From contig NC_092459.1 in NCBI RefSeq assembly GCF_047495875.1, positions 8,126,965 to 8,190,964 of the forward strand: a stretch of 64,000 bases of DNA, written 5' to 3'. A program made the position numbers and the translations under genes. The first letter of the stretch is position 1. Every line of letters begins with the position of its first letter. The notes below the pieces were generated by a model. That model was not told the origin of the DNA and searched no databases. It saw only the letters and a program-made list of their open reading frames with translations. The stretch is from Pithys albifrons albifrons (taxonomy: Eukaryota; Chordata; Aves; Passeriformes; Thamnophilidae). This document shows positions 1-11,960 of this stretch, piece by piece.

Positions 1-496
1 CAGTGAGCTTTGGGTTCTCAAACGAGTACTGAAGTAGACTGAGGCTCATAACTTTTGTTCCAGTTCACCAAGCTGGGACCAGTTTATTACTGTGTGGGTG
101 TGACCGAAGTTGTGTATTCTAAACCCTCTAAGTCATTTCTCATGAACTGTTAACAATGGACCACTTGAAGCAGCTGCCCAGAGCACACCCGACCCTTCAA
201 GACGTAAACTGGGTGTTAAAGAAGCCTGTGAGATAGGAGCTGTGATAACTCCCCTGCAGGGAGTCATTAGCACCTCCATACCCAGCCTGAGGGGGTGTGT
301 CTGCTAATGGGCCATCAACACCATTGTGTTTGTGCCCCAGGGTGCTGGGTTATACTTCTGGATTTTGTGGGGCAAAACCAATTTCTCTTTGTATCATTGC
401 ATTCATTGTAACATTTTTAATAAATTGTAGCTCTGACTTATAATCTCTTTTGTGTTGGGTTCACTTCTTCTGCTGGTTTACCTTTAAACTAGCACA
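1..496 (+). mobile_element. Solo LTR of an avian endogenous retrovirus, 3' portion, internally deleted
   Basis: The segment from about 157 to 496 aligns base for base with the reverse complement of 51657-52670. Shared blocks include 'gtgataactcccct', 'cagcctgagggggtgtgtct', 'tgctaatgg' and 'gacttataatctctttt', and both copies end in 'agcaca'. A poly(A) signal (aataaa, about 419-424) lies about 70 bases before the end, as expected for an LTR R region. By comparison with the other copy the LTR start should fall near 112, so bases 1-111 may be flank or a diverged 5' part. The copy lacks roughly 270-300 bp present in the other copy, with the join near 317-330. No gag, pol or env sequence adjoins it. 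No target-site duplication was recognised. LTR homology is seen directly; the retroviral origin is inferred from the architecture and the CA end. Confidence 0.75.
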
Positions 497-3400
497 CTCT
501 TGCATTTAACTTCTAATTGCCAGCCAACTTTCATGGATATGCTGGAGCATTTTGAGCTACAATGACTGGAAGCCTTGAGAGAGCAAAAGGGAAATTATCA
601 TAGTGTTCCAACCAGCCCTGTCCTGGTCAACTGTACTTCATCACTGTTAGGTTGACCCACTGTCAACTGGTGAACCTTTGGTCATAATGTTATTTAATAT
701 TATACATAGAATGCAGAGAGGGGGTTTTTGCTGGAGATTTATGTTTTGGCAGAAAAACTGTCTTCCAAATATTAGAATCTCCAAACAATTTTGATTAAGT
801 TCAGTAATTCAGTCAGGGAACATCAGAAATTTGTGTGGATTCTTATTTTACTGAAAACAATTTATATTTAACTTGCATATCGGTGAGTTGAATCCCCCTG
901 TCATCTGACTCAGATTCCCTGAAGGGTGAAAGACTTCCCTCTAGGATGCAGTATTTCCAGAGCTGCTAGGTTCAGCATCATCTGTAGCTTTCTGTTATGG
1001 GAAAGAATTAGAAATTCAAGGTTTGACTTGAAGAATTTAAAGTGGTTAAGTAACCCAAATTTAGTTATCAGCTCTAGTGTAGGTATCAGGGTTTCTTCTG
1101 CAACGACTGTTAAAAAATCAGTGTCCAAGAGACATGCAACTTCACATACCTTGAAAGTTTGTAATAGAAAACAAAAAAAGAGGGGGAAGAAAGTCCCTTG
1201 TATATCAAGCATAAATAGGAGTCTGCACACTGATTTTTAATGAAATTTCAGGAAGTTTTGAACCCTAAAATAATGAAATAAATCACCTTCTCATAACACC
1301 TGGAATGGAAATGCAAAACAGAGATTTTCCATTGACTTCTGAAGGAGTCTGAAGAGGTTTTTAGTTTACACAAAATGCTTAACTTTTAAATAGTTAGAGA
1401 TCTGTATTTCCATGTTAGTACTACATTTTAGAATTTAAATTGCACTAAAGAACCCCCCAAAAACAAGTAAAAAGAGTAGAAGAAAGCAAAAAGCAGAAAA
1501 CAACCAGAAAGAAGATATGAGGAACTATCTGTCTCCATTCATGTTATTCTTTATGATGTAGTACCAGTATTGAAATAAATTTTAAATTTAAATGTGCATT
1601 GGAAAGCTGTGAGTTTGCACATTTAAACTGAGATCAAGATTCAGATTTTTCTTGAAAATTTTTTCTGTATGGAAACTTTTGAAGTGTGACTGTATGGGTA
1701 CAGATGAAGGAATAAACTACCAACTAGATTGCACTTGAAGATTTTATACACGATATTGAATGGGTATTTACATTGAAGAAATGGAAAGAAACAACATTAT
1801 GGCAATATTATACAGGTAGGCATACAATTTAGAAACATTTATGGGAAAATAGAAGAACTTAAAACCAGAACATTTAAAAATCCTTTTATTGTATATCAGC
1901 TAAGCCATATAAAATTACAATTTTTGTGGGTGGTTGGAATACTCTTTTTATGGTATTTTAAACCTTTGGTTTAATTTATGAAAGAACCTTGGCTGAGTCA
2001 GTAAAAATCTGCAATGTTCAATGGGCCGCAGATTACCTCACTTCCTAATGGTGGGTTAGTTGCTGCAAATTAAACAATTATATAAACCCTCTGTCTGTAG
2101 GGAATTAGGAGTAAACTCTGACTGTAGTCAGTTTTTCTCAAAACCACCTGCTACGAGGATTGGCAATACAGGAATCCAGAGCAGAGCCCAGGGTTGATGC
2201 CACACTGTTCACTGTTCCCCATCTGCAGGGTATGAAACCTGCTTGCTGTGATGAGGGCACAACCTTTGGGATTTAGCAGTTCTAATTCACTTATTTGTGT
2301 TAGATTTTCAAAAAAGGAAGGCAGTTTTACAGTAGCCGATTACAGGTTGCACATTGTGGAAGCACAGGGCAAAAGCCAGGCAATAGGCTCTGCATAACTT
2401 CCCTTCTTCAGTGAGATGATATGTGCATTAATCAGTAATTATATCTGAGAGAAGATTATTGCTAGTCTGCTGTCAAGTGTTCTCCTAACAGCATGGGAGC
2501 ACGTGGAAATGAGTGAAAGCATTGACGGAAAAATGTTTCTAGATTTATAACACCATCAAATGTTTCTAGATTTATAATTCCAGAGAGGAAAAAGGGTAAC
2601 AATAGCAATGATGGCCATGGACTTCAAAAAAAAAAAATCAAATGAGTTTATGAACGGTGTTGTTAGATCTAAACTAGCAAAAGGAAAGGCAGCAGAGACT
2701 CTCTTCTGATCTGAAAGCCAATTGTGATGGTCTGGTTGCTTCTATATTTCTAAACTTTCCTACACTTAACAACTGGGCAGCTAACTCCAGCTAGTTAGTG
2801 GGAAGAGTTTTCTTTCATGCTGAAGCCATGCAAGGGCACCATCCAGGACAGTCTTAATTGGTTCAGGCCTTGTACATGTAGAGAGACCATTCCTGCTGTT
2901 AATCTGGACTGAGCTTCAATGTCTTGAAAGTTTTTGATTCAGTAGCAAAAGCCAGTACAAGCCTGGGCTGCTGACCTGTGCTGAAACCACAATGCTACAA
3001 CTCCTGGTGGTTAAATTACAAGTACTGCTCCCATTCCTGTAGCCACCACTCCTTGTCCTGTGTGGACATGCTGCTGAAAGAGAGGTCTAATTTGTTGCTC
3101 CATTCCCTAACCTTTGGCTCAATTTGTGTACAGTTTGGGTGGGATCCTCTCACTTAGACATCTGTGTGTCAACATTTCCATCTGACACCATTTATACTTG
3201 GTAGGGAGGAGCAGTTTGGCTTGCTAGTCTAGCCTCAGTCACACCCAGGAAGCACCTATTTCTCCCCTAAGGGAGTCTCCAGTGATAAGGTCAGATGCAG
3301 AAGTCTGTATTTTAAGCACATCTGTTTGAGCAGATCAACTTTCCCTTTCCTGCTTCCTTTTTAATTTGCACCCTTTTGCCTCCCGCATCCTCCAATCTCA

Positions 3401-3559
3401 TTGCAGCAACTAAGAGAGCACTTGGGATTGTGACCAGAGCACAAAAAGCTGAGAGACGTGGTTAGCAAATAAAAAGTTTTGTTTAGGGATCCAACCTTGT
3501 GAAAGCTCTCTGTGCCTGTTCAACTTCCAACTTTGCCAATGTGACCTATAGCTTTGTAG
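497..3559. other. Unique AT-rich non-coding sequence, nothing recognised except one short duplication
   Basis: No gene or transposon was recognised. Both strands are open for about 105 codons over 910-1240. The two predicted peptides show no domain, and such overlapping antisense frames are typical of chance, so I do not call a gene. The sequence has few CpGs and many short A and T runs. Confidence 0.5.
2531..2577. repeat. 20-bp direct duplication with 27-bp period
   Basis: The block 'aaatgtttctagatttataa' occurs at 2531-2550 and again, identical, at 2558-2577, with 7 bases between the copies. This is seen directly. It is probably a recent replication-slippage or repair duplication. Confidence 0.9.
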
Positions 3560-3830
3560 GGGAATATAACACACTCTCTGCCCTTTTACACTGGTTAATC
3601 CAGACTTTATCTATAACTCTGCTAGATAGATTTGGAAGTGGAAAAACAAACGTCTGCCATCTGCTCCATGTTATTTATGATGATTTCTCCAATTAGGTCC
3701 AATTAACTTGCTGTCAATGATTAAATGTAATGGGTAATAATAACTTGACTTCATCATTACCACCAGCATTATTAGCTCATTGATTGCAATAATTTCAAAA
3801 ATTACCCATCAGAATAAAGTATGTTTAGCA
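3560..3830. promoter_or_regulatory. Candidate conserved non-coding element rich in homeodomain-type sites
   Basis: The stretch carries a dense run of TAAT-core motifs. 'ccaattaggtccaattaa' lies at 3689-3706. A TGTCA (MEIS-type) site at 3712-3716 is followed directly by TGATTAAAT (PBX/HOX-like) at 3718-3726. 'taatgggtaataataa' follows from 3728. This motif density is usual for developmental enhancers of vertebrates. No conservation could be tested here, and AT-rich DNA gives TAAT cores by chance, so this is an inference from motif content only. Confidence 0.25.
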
Positions 3831-4950
3831 CCTGGTTTGTCTGTTTAGGAACATCTGCTATAAATGTGTGATATATGTGGAATTTAATGTCTCATGATGT
3901 GCAAGGGAAGCACATAACCCATACTTTGAGAGTCAGGGCTGGCCCAAATTTATCATGAGACAATGAGAGGATCAAATAAAAATCAGTCCAGAATTTATTG
4001 CTGGACCCACAGAACTGTCAAAACAGGAATGGAGCTGTCGTATATTTACCAGCCTGAATTTTCTTGTCTAGGAAGGAGATAGTTCTGTTCATATGATCTG
4101 AATTTACATGCCTATGTTGTGCTATAACCTGTGCTCAAGGATGAATTGGGTGGATGTGGAGATAGATGGATACCCAGCCTACCTTCAACACACTTTTACT
4201 TGGTGCTTGCCAAAGGGAGATATTTTTCTTCAAATCCATGGATCTGATTTGTTTGGCCTTACTTGGAGTCTTGCATAAAAGCTTTACAGTAAAGGGCTGC
4301 ATCTTCTTAAGCATGGCAGGCAGCAAGTTAAGGCATGGTCTTCATTTCCCTACTCTCTCACAGCAACAGCTCTCTCTTACTATGCTCCTGCTCCATGCAA
4401 AACAAATCTATTTGTCCATGATGAACTGTAATTGCCATGTCCTAGGTTTGCCATGTGTTTCAGGTCAAGTGTCTCACTGTCATGCAATTCTGTTTTCCCT
4501 GTAACCATATGGAAATACCATGGAATAAGTACTGTCTGGAATGGTTCACACAACAGGCTTTGTTCAGACAGCTAATGATTCCCCAGTCTTTAAGTGTGCT
4601 GGTTAGTTGCCCTTCCTGCAAACAATTTTTTTCTTGAGCATCATGAATGCTAATTCTCCTCTGATTTACATCCTTTGGTGGGCATAAAAGGGTTGTTCAG
4701 AAGAACAAACTTTGGTCTCAGTTATAATTAAAATCCTCTTAACCACCCCCTCAGAAATGCTCAGTAATAATATTTTATTTTCACAAGCACCTAGAAAACA
4801 CATCTCAGTTTAAGATTCCTGAAAACTGAAAAATTTGGAGAAAACCTAATAAAATGTCTGGCTCTTATTTATACACTGAATGCCTGCTTATTGGCTTGCC
4901 AAATCTTAGAAACATTAATTCTGGTGGTGTACTTCTGACTTGAACCACAC
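3831..4950. other. Unique non-coding sequence, nothing recognised
   Basis: Open frames here reach 112 codons (4166-4504, + strand) but show no domain, and no splice pattern supports them. A 6-bp inverted repeat (gtccag/ctggac, 3986-4006) is too short to matter. Confidence 0.5.
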
Positions 4951-4975
4951 TTTTTTTTTTTTTTTTTTTTTTTTT
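4951..4975. repeat. Poly(T) run of 25
   Basis: There are 25 uninterrupted T residues. On the minus strand this could be the poly(A) tail of a retroposed transcript, but no recognisable transcript body or duplication flanks it, so I call only a homopolymer. Confidence 0.9.
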
Positions 4976-7900
4976 ACCTAACCCAGTCTTGGAAAAACAA
5001 GCAAAGCTTTGGCTGGACTTGCCCCTTCTCTAATATTTCATTGCCCATTTTACCCAGTTTTGCCATCTGGAATGTAAATTAAGGTAGAGGTTTTTTGCTT
5101 AAAAAACATCATATCTTATCAATTTTTCATTATTTGGCTACTTAACAAAATGCTGATTGGTAAGCTAATGCTTATTTGGTGGGATTATTTTATTGGATAT
5201 TTGGAGGAAAGTCTTCAAAAATTTAATAGTCTAGCCTTCAAACCTCTGGTCTTTTCCCATTGGTTGTTGCTAAGAAATACTGAACTACAAGAGGCTAAAC
5301 AGCTTCAGGAATATTTTTTGACAGCTTGCTTTAATGCAAAAATGTGTAAAGTTTCCCACACAGAGTACTAATTAGTTTCTGTCTCTTAAAGCACTGCAGT
5401 CTGGAAAGGTTATTAGGTGTTATCTTCCATATCACTTGAATAGGGAAACCAGTTCCTGGGTCTCCTAGCAGTTTCTTGGCTCAGCTATTCTTTCTTCCCA
5501 GTATTTTGCAGAGCCTGTCCCTAAACATTAAATGTCAGGTCAGATTTTCACTTGGACCTTTGTCAACTTACAACAGATGAAGAAACCCCATATTTTGAAA
5601 CAAACAAAAAACATTGGTAGGTTGGTTCTGCTGCAGTGTAGTCTTCTTTTTGTAAAATAAAGAATCTTTTACAAATACTTCACCTGGAAAATTATGGTGC
5701 TAAAAGAGGTAAGAAGCTTATCTTGGTGTGATGCTCATCATTTTCATACTCCACTGTTTCTATTTGACTGCTGTGCCTGACCCAGACCAAGTTAATCTGC
5801 GACAAAAATTAAATCTTTCTTTAGGCTGGTAAAATTTAGGATGAGGATTTTTGTATGTGCAGAGAGGTGTTCACAAGACAAAAATTGAGCCTGTAGTGCT
5901 TCAGCTCTCATACCATCATAAAGCAGAAATAATGTTACTTTAGAGAGCTGATCTCTCAGGTGAACATGGAAAATGTGAGAAGAATTAAGCTCTTTTTGAC
6001 TCACTAATGTTTGTTTACAAAAAATATACACATTAATCCTGATTATTCAATTTTTATTATACTTTACCCACAAGATGAAAAACACACAACTGTCTAAATT
6101 ACTGTTTAAATTTTGGATTAGATACTCTTGTTGTTGGTGAAAAGTGCTTATATGTATATGGTGGTTTACAATTTGTCTGTTTCATTTTGATCAAGAATTC
6201 CTCCAAAATCTATTTGAGAGACTCACAATAGGTTATTCGGATTTTTGTTTGTTTGTTTGTTTTTCTGAACTTCTGAGTTTTGTGTATCCTAATAGGAGTA
6301 AGGTCCAAGCCTTGTAATGCCACAGCTCAGAGTAGTATTTCCTGCAGGACCTGATCATGACTCACCTCCCCTTACTGAGGCTGGATACCACCTGTACTAG
6401 GTAGGAGACAAAATTCAGTCAAGGAACCTGAACTCTCAGTCAAAAGCAGAAGGCTACAAAACTAGGAGTTTTGTTTTATAGTGTTTTTCTTTTTCTGAAA
6501 TGTCACAGTGAAACTTTTACAAGAACAAAAATAATATTTTTTCTGAAGAGTTAGGTTTACAATCTTTATGTTCTATGGAGGATATAGTAAATTCAGCAAG
6601 CTCTTGACACACTAAAACAGATATGTTTTGTGTATTAAGAAAAATAATTTGCCCTTTCTTCCTCACATAAACCTAAGAGAAATTTTCAGTGACTGACCAT
6701 CCTCAGTGTGAAGGAGCATTCCATGCATCCTTTTCTTTACACATCTACATTGAAGCGCCTAAAGCTGAAGCTAAATCCCACTTGCCTTCAGGGACCCTGG
6801 ATGAAAGGTCTAAAGCTCAGATTCATCACAGTTTAAGGTGGTGACCTGAGCTACACAAGATGGTTACCTAAGATGATGTGTCCAGAGAAAAATTAATTAC
6901 AGCTAAGATCTCTGGCAATACATCTATCTTTCATATTACTAGAGCAGCTACTTTTCTATTAACAGACCGTAGATGATGTGAGTGTGCTCCCAAAGAAGGT
7001 GCCTCAGTTACAAAAGCAAAGTGGGATGACTGTGGGCCAGAGTGCAGGATGATTATTTACTCCAATATATCACAGCCCAGATTTTCAGTTGTTTCAAGTC
7101 AGTACACCCAGTCAATGGAGATATGTTAATTTGTGTCTGGTTCTATGGATAGGGCAGCAATGAAAATAAGGGTTTTGTTTTCAGCAAATATTGTAGTTTT
7201 GATTTATGAAACAGAAATGAAAAAAAAACCAAACCAGCCAACCCACAAGCACCATGTTGTGCTCAAAAGAACATCAGCAATGTAGGTCAATAAATAGCAA
7301 ACACAGTTCAGCATGGTGAAGGTAAATTAATACTTAGGGAAAAGTAACCAATTTGCATAGCTTGTGCTCCCTCTACTAATCCCCTCTGCACTGTTGATCA
7401 AAGGGAAAAACACAGGGATTATACATGAAAATATTGATTTAATCAACACCACAAACACCTGTATTTTGGGAGACAGAATTTAGGTTAAAAAGCTATGATA
7501 AAAAAATACTTGCAGTCTGTATTCCTTCAAAGATAAACACAAAAACAGGTGGTTTGGGATGCATTTCATAGAGCAACTGAAAGAAGTATCTGTCTTCATT
7601 AGAAGTCAAAATGCATCTGTTTAGGAAATCTGCTTTTCAAACACACTCTTAGGCTGAGATTTCCTTTCTACTTGGTCTAATTAGTCTTTTAAATCGTTGT
7701 TCTGTTTCACCACAGTATATGAAAAGAGTTTCCATCTACTTTCTGCTGGAAGATCTCGGCTTGCACTCTGTTAGGTTATTTGGGTCAATGAACTCTGTCA
7801 AGTTCTGTTTCCCAATGTGCCACTCATCACACTGGAGAGTGAGGCTGCAGGCAGGCTGGTGAACAGCTTGAAATGTTCTCCTGTGTGGGGACAGACCTTT

Positions 7901-10900
7901 TCCTAAAATCTGCCAGATAAGCTGGTGCATCAAGGATCAGCTGGTCAAATAACAGTCAGGAAGGTTTCTCACAAGAATTTCTAGTGACAGCTTAATTCTG
8001 TGTCACCTGACTGCAGAGGTCCTCCCTAGGATATCATGTCCCGCTCTGAGAAGCAGCACAGGGAGTTAAACCTGTGCTGTATTTTCTTTTGGCCAGTCCT
8101 CACTAACAGCACTATTTCAGTAACAAACTTGATGATGGCACAGCAAAAAGAGGTCAAATACCCAAATCTTGTCAAAAGGTTTATAACCAGATACAGTAGG
8201 TGAAGAACTTTTTCTGATTCACGCCGAATGAAAACTCCTTCTGTGCTTAATATGACACACATTTCCTTCTGAAGAAGAATATTTTTTATTTTTATATATC
8301 TCCCTATTCTATGTTTTTACAGGAATTCACAACTTTTACACCTTTAACCTCATAAACCTTGCTGGGTTTATTATCTCTGTTCAACAGAAGGGAAAACTAA
8401 AACAGAGGCAGTAGAACATATTCACTAGCACAAGACATCTGCAGCAGAGCTGGGACTGTAACCCAGACACTCCAGAGTTTTTAGTCTTCCTCAAAGTCAT
8501 CCCTCAATTTAAAGTAGAGAGCTTAGTGCTTTTATGCACTCCCAACTGCTCGGAAATATCCTGTGCATGATCTTTGATTACTCCTTTGTAGACTTCGTGT
8601 TTAGGGGTCACAGTCCTTAGTGAAACCCTATTGTATTTAATATAAAAGCACAGATAGGAGTTATTTTTATTCCAAAAGTTATAGCATCTAGTTTCAGATA
8701 AGCTTTAGTCAGAGAAAATCAGAATGGTTGAACGGAAAACATAAAAGCAAAACTCCACAACAAGATACATTTCAAATTCCTCCCCCAAATCAGTTTGTAT
8801 TTTAAAATCACTAAAAATATAATGGCAAAATAAATAAACCAAATTTTGCATTCTCAAAATTTACTTGAATGCTACTTTTAATAACTTTACACTGATAGTA
8901 TGTTACATCTATATTGCATATTATAGAGAATCCAAATTGATTTCTTAGTAATTCCACCTGGAACTCTTTTCTAATTTATAAAGATCCCAATCTTACTTTT
9001 GTGTTCTTAAACATAATTTCTATCCATCATGTTTTTTGGACTATTGCCTCACCTTTTTTAATGCATTCTGGTGTCTCACTGAATGCTACCGGTAAGTTCT
9101 CTTTCTCTTATCACAAGGGTGTTGCCTTCAAGCAAGTCCAGGAGATCAAGTCTATTTATTACTGGCATTTATAGATAGTTAAACACAAACTGCTTTATTC
9201 CACACTGCTTACCCTTAACAAAACCACTTTCCCAGGTGTTCTTCCTACTGCATAAAGGTTCCAAGATTTCCCTTCAACAGATGTTAAACTCCCCAGTCTC
9301 AGTTTCTTGGTCTTTAATCTCTTGACCCTTTTTAAACTAATGGAGTTGTATTTGCCACTTCCTAATCCTCGGGAATCTCTATTTTTAAGAATGTCAGTTA
9401 ATTTAATGCCTTTAACTAATGCTTGTGAAATCATGTTATTTGGACCTATGGTTAGATCTGCCGTAAGTGCACTCATTTTTAATTCTTCTAATTACAAAGT
9501 TTGCTTTTAACTCTTGACTGCCTTCTTTTTGTCTCTGGAAAATGGATTCATTGTTTAGTCAGAGTATTGTTTCATCTTCTTCTGAGACAAAAAGAGAGTA
9601 ACTGTTTAAGAGGTCTTTTTATTCCCTTGTGCCTCAAATGGTAAGCTTTACTTGCACAGAGGAGAATGAAGTTGCAGAAAGAAAGGCAGTTCCCACATAT
9701 TTTTCTATCCTCAGTGGAACTTGAGCATTTCCAACATTACTTCAGAAATGTGAAGCCATATCAGTAAACCTTCAGTCTGATTAAAAATTGTAAGATAGCC
9801 AGCAGCTAACAGCAGTTGGGCAACACATAGACTAAAGAGTCTCCCCTCTTTTCTTGGGTTTCTTTTCTTCCAATGAGATCTCAGTGAAGGAACCACTTAC
9901 AGCTCGCAGACCAAATCAAGTGCCCTGTTGAACTGAAGCCCACGTGTGCTGAAGGGAAACGTGCTGGTATATTTTCTTTGATAATTGAAACACTTTGTAG
10001 GCCACCCTCATGTTCAGACAATTATGAAGAATATCTCAGAGCATTTTAAGACTGAGTTTTTTCCCAGACCATCCAAATGGGAGTTAAAAAATATATGCTA
10101 ACAAGTTCCAAGGAGCATATTTTGACTTTTTGTTGAGAGCTATGAAACCTTTTCCCACAGTCAGTTTTCTCTCGGTACTTTAAAATCTTTTTCCCTCATT
10201 CCAAAGTGCTTATGATCTTATTCCTTGGGCTCCCATCTCTTAATAGGCAATATTAGGTGTCCATAAGGGTTACATTTGCAGAAGCAGTCCATACTTTATC
10301 TGATATGAATCAAATCTTTTGGCTTCTATTTGCAAAGTTCTCCATACCCTTGAAATTGAGCTCTCTCAGATGTGATTCATTCATTTTCAGAAGGCTCTAT
10401 TCATGTGCTATTTCACTGCAGTGTGTTTGAATACCCATATATGTTCTGGAGTATACAGAGATTTGAAAATGAAGACCTAACTTTTTTGCCAGATGTGTTG
10501 GGAATTTCATAAGACCTAAACTGAGTAATGATATTTTTTATACAAGATACAAACTATATAGACCTTTTGCTCATTATGGATTTGTTTGAATCCTTTATCA
10601 TTATGGACATACAAAGGACTGACACTTAAGTTTAATTAGAACCACTTGCTTTCTAACATTACTAAGCAAGGGAAATCTAAAAAGCATGAAGATATGAGGA
10701 GTGTTATGGACTCTGTTTTGTTCAAAACTCCCACAGGAGCAAAGGTCTTTAAATGTAATGTAAATCAAGGAGTTTTTGAATTCAAATGCTGTCACAGAAG
10801 TCATTGGAATGGTGTATGGAAAAAAAAAAGAAAAATTCCATTGCTCATCATGAAAGTTCAGAAATTTCAGCTTTAAAGGAGTATTTTACATTAAAGAAGA

Positions 10901-11759
10901 AGCTTTAAAAGGAGGAAAGTGCTGGCAAGTGCAGCAGATCAAAAGGAGTTTCTTTTAGACTACCTGCTGAATTTGTACAAGGAGAGAAAACTTTGCAATT
11001 CCTCTGATATGCCTAAGATATACTTATTAGACTGAATATATGACCAAGTTCACCAAGAAGGTTTAAAAATTTAAAAGAAAAAAAAAAGAAAAAAATAAAG
11101 ATCAAGAGACTGAAGACTTTTCAGTCCAAAGTCTCATTCTAATACCTGAAAGGAAGGACTGCCAAGCAGATGTTATCACTGTAATATTTCACCAAAAGGG
11201 CATGAACATCCTTTGGATAAAAGGGAACAAGGATCTGAAGAAATCTGAGTGTTACCTAATTTTTTTTGAAGAGGGTTTTCTCTGGGTTTGTGAATGAAAA
11301 AATTGAATTTTGGGAAGCAGTTGTATTGTAAACACAGCAGGAAATAAGAAGGGGTGCAACCAGGAAACAAGTAAGGCAAAGTTACAGTGTGAACTAGAAA
11401 CAAACTGTGAAGATACTAATAAGCTTTCCACAAAAATTTTATTTGAGCTAATGAAAATACTGGCATTTAATATTGTTTTACAAAAAATGCAAAGTATTGA
11501 GGTACATATTTAATTAGATTTCAGATTTCTTTCAAATACCATTTCTGTGAACTACTGCTCAATGTATTAATCTGTATTCAGAACCAGAAGGTCTATGTGT
11601 GTAGTATATACAAACAATACCCTGTGTTCCTATTTTTTACTTTCCTCATTTGCTCTGAGTTTTCATTTTTGATGACCAAAACAATGAGAATCTAAGGCAA
11701 CATCTTCATATCTCATCTTGCATGTTCTATATATGGCCATTTTATGTAAAAAAAAATAA
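4976..11759. other. Unique AT-rich non-coding sequence, nothing recognised
   Basis: No gene, RNA or transposon was recognised on either strand. The open frames are all under 95 codons and carry no motif. A short (GTTT)n run lies near 6246-6262. Confidence 0.5.
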
Positions 11760-11960
11760 ATAATTGCTATCTGAAGTAGGAATGTAATTAATCTTGCATT
11801 TCACAGCTATGGCTTATATTGCTGAAATAAATAGTCCTTGATTATTTCCATTGCAAGTTTTCTACTACTCTAATTAGTATTTACAAGCTAAGTAGAATTA
11901 TCACAAACTTGGTTTAATTAAAGGCACAGGTGGTATAATAAAGTGTTCAAACAGTTTAAA
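11760..11960. promoter_or_regulatory. Candidate conserved non-coding element
   Basis: AT-rich but high-complexity sequence with 'gtaattaatc' near 11785, the palindrome 'tttaattaaa' at 11913-11922 and, five bases later, an E-box of the CAGGTG type at 11927-11932. A paired homeodomain-like site and E-box is the sort of grammar found in neural or mesodermal enhancers. This is inference from motifs only. Confidence 0.18.

Noticed and set aside
910..1240. Overlapping open frames on both strands of about 105 codons
   Set aside because: Neither shows a recognisable motif, and mutual antisense openness is common in AT-poor pockets by chance.
4951..4975. Poly(A) tail of a minus-strand processed pseudogene
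   Set aside because: No transcript-like body or flanking duplication could be identified next to it.
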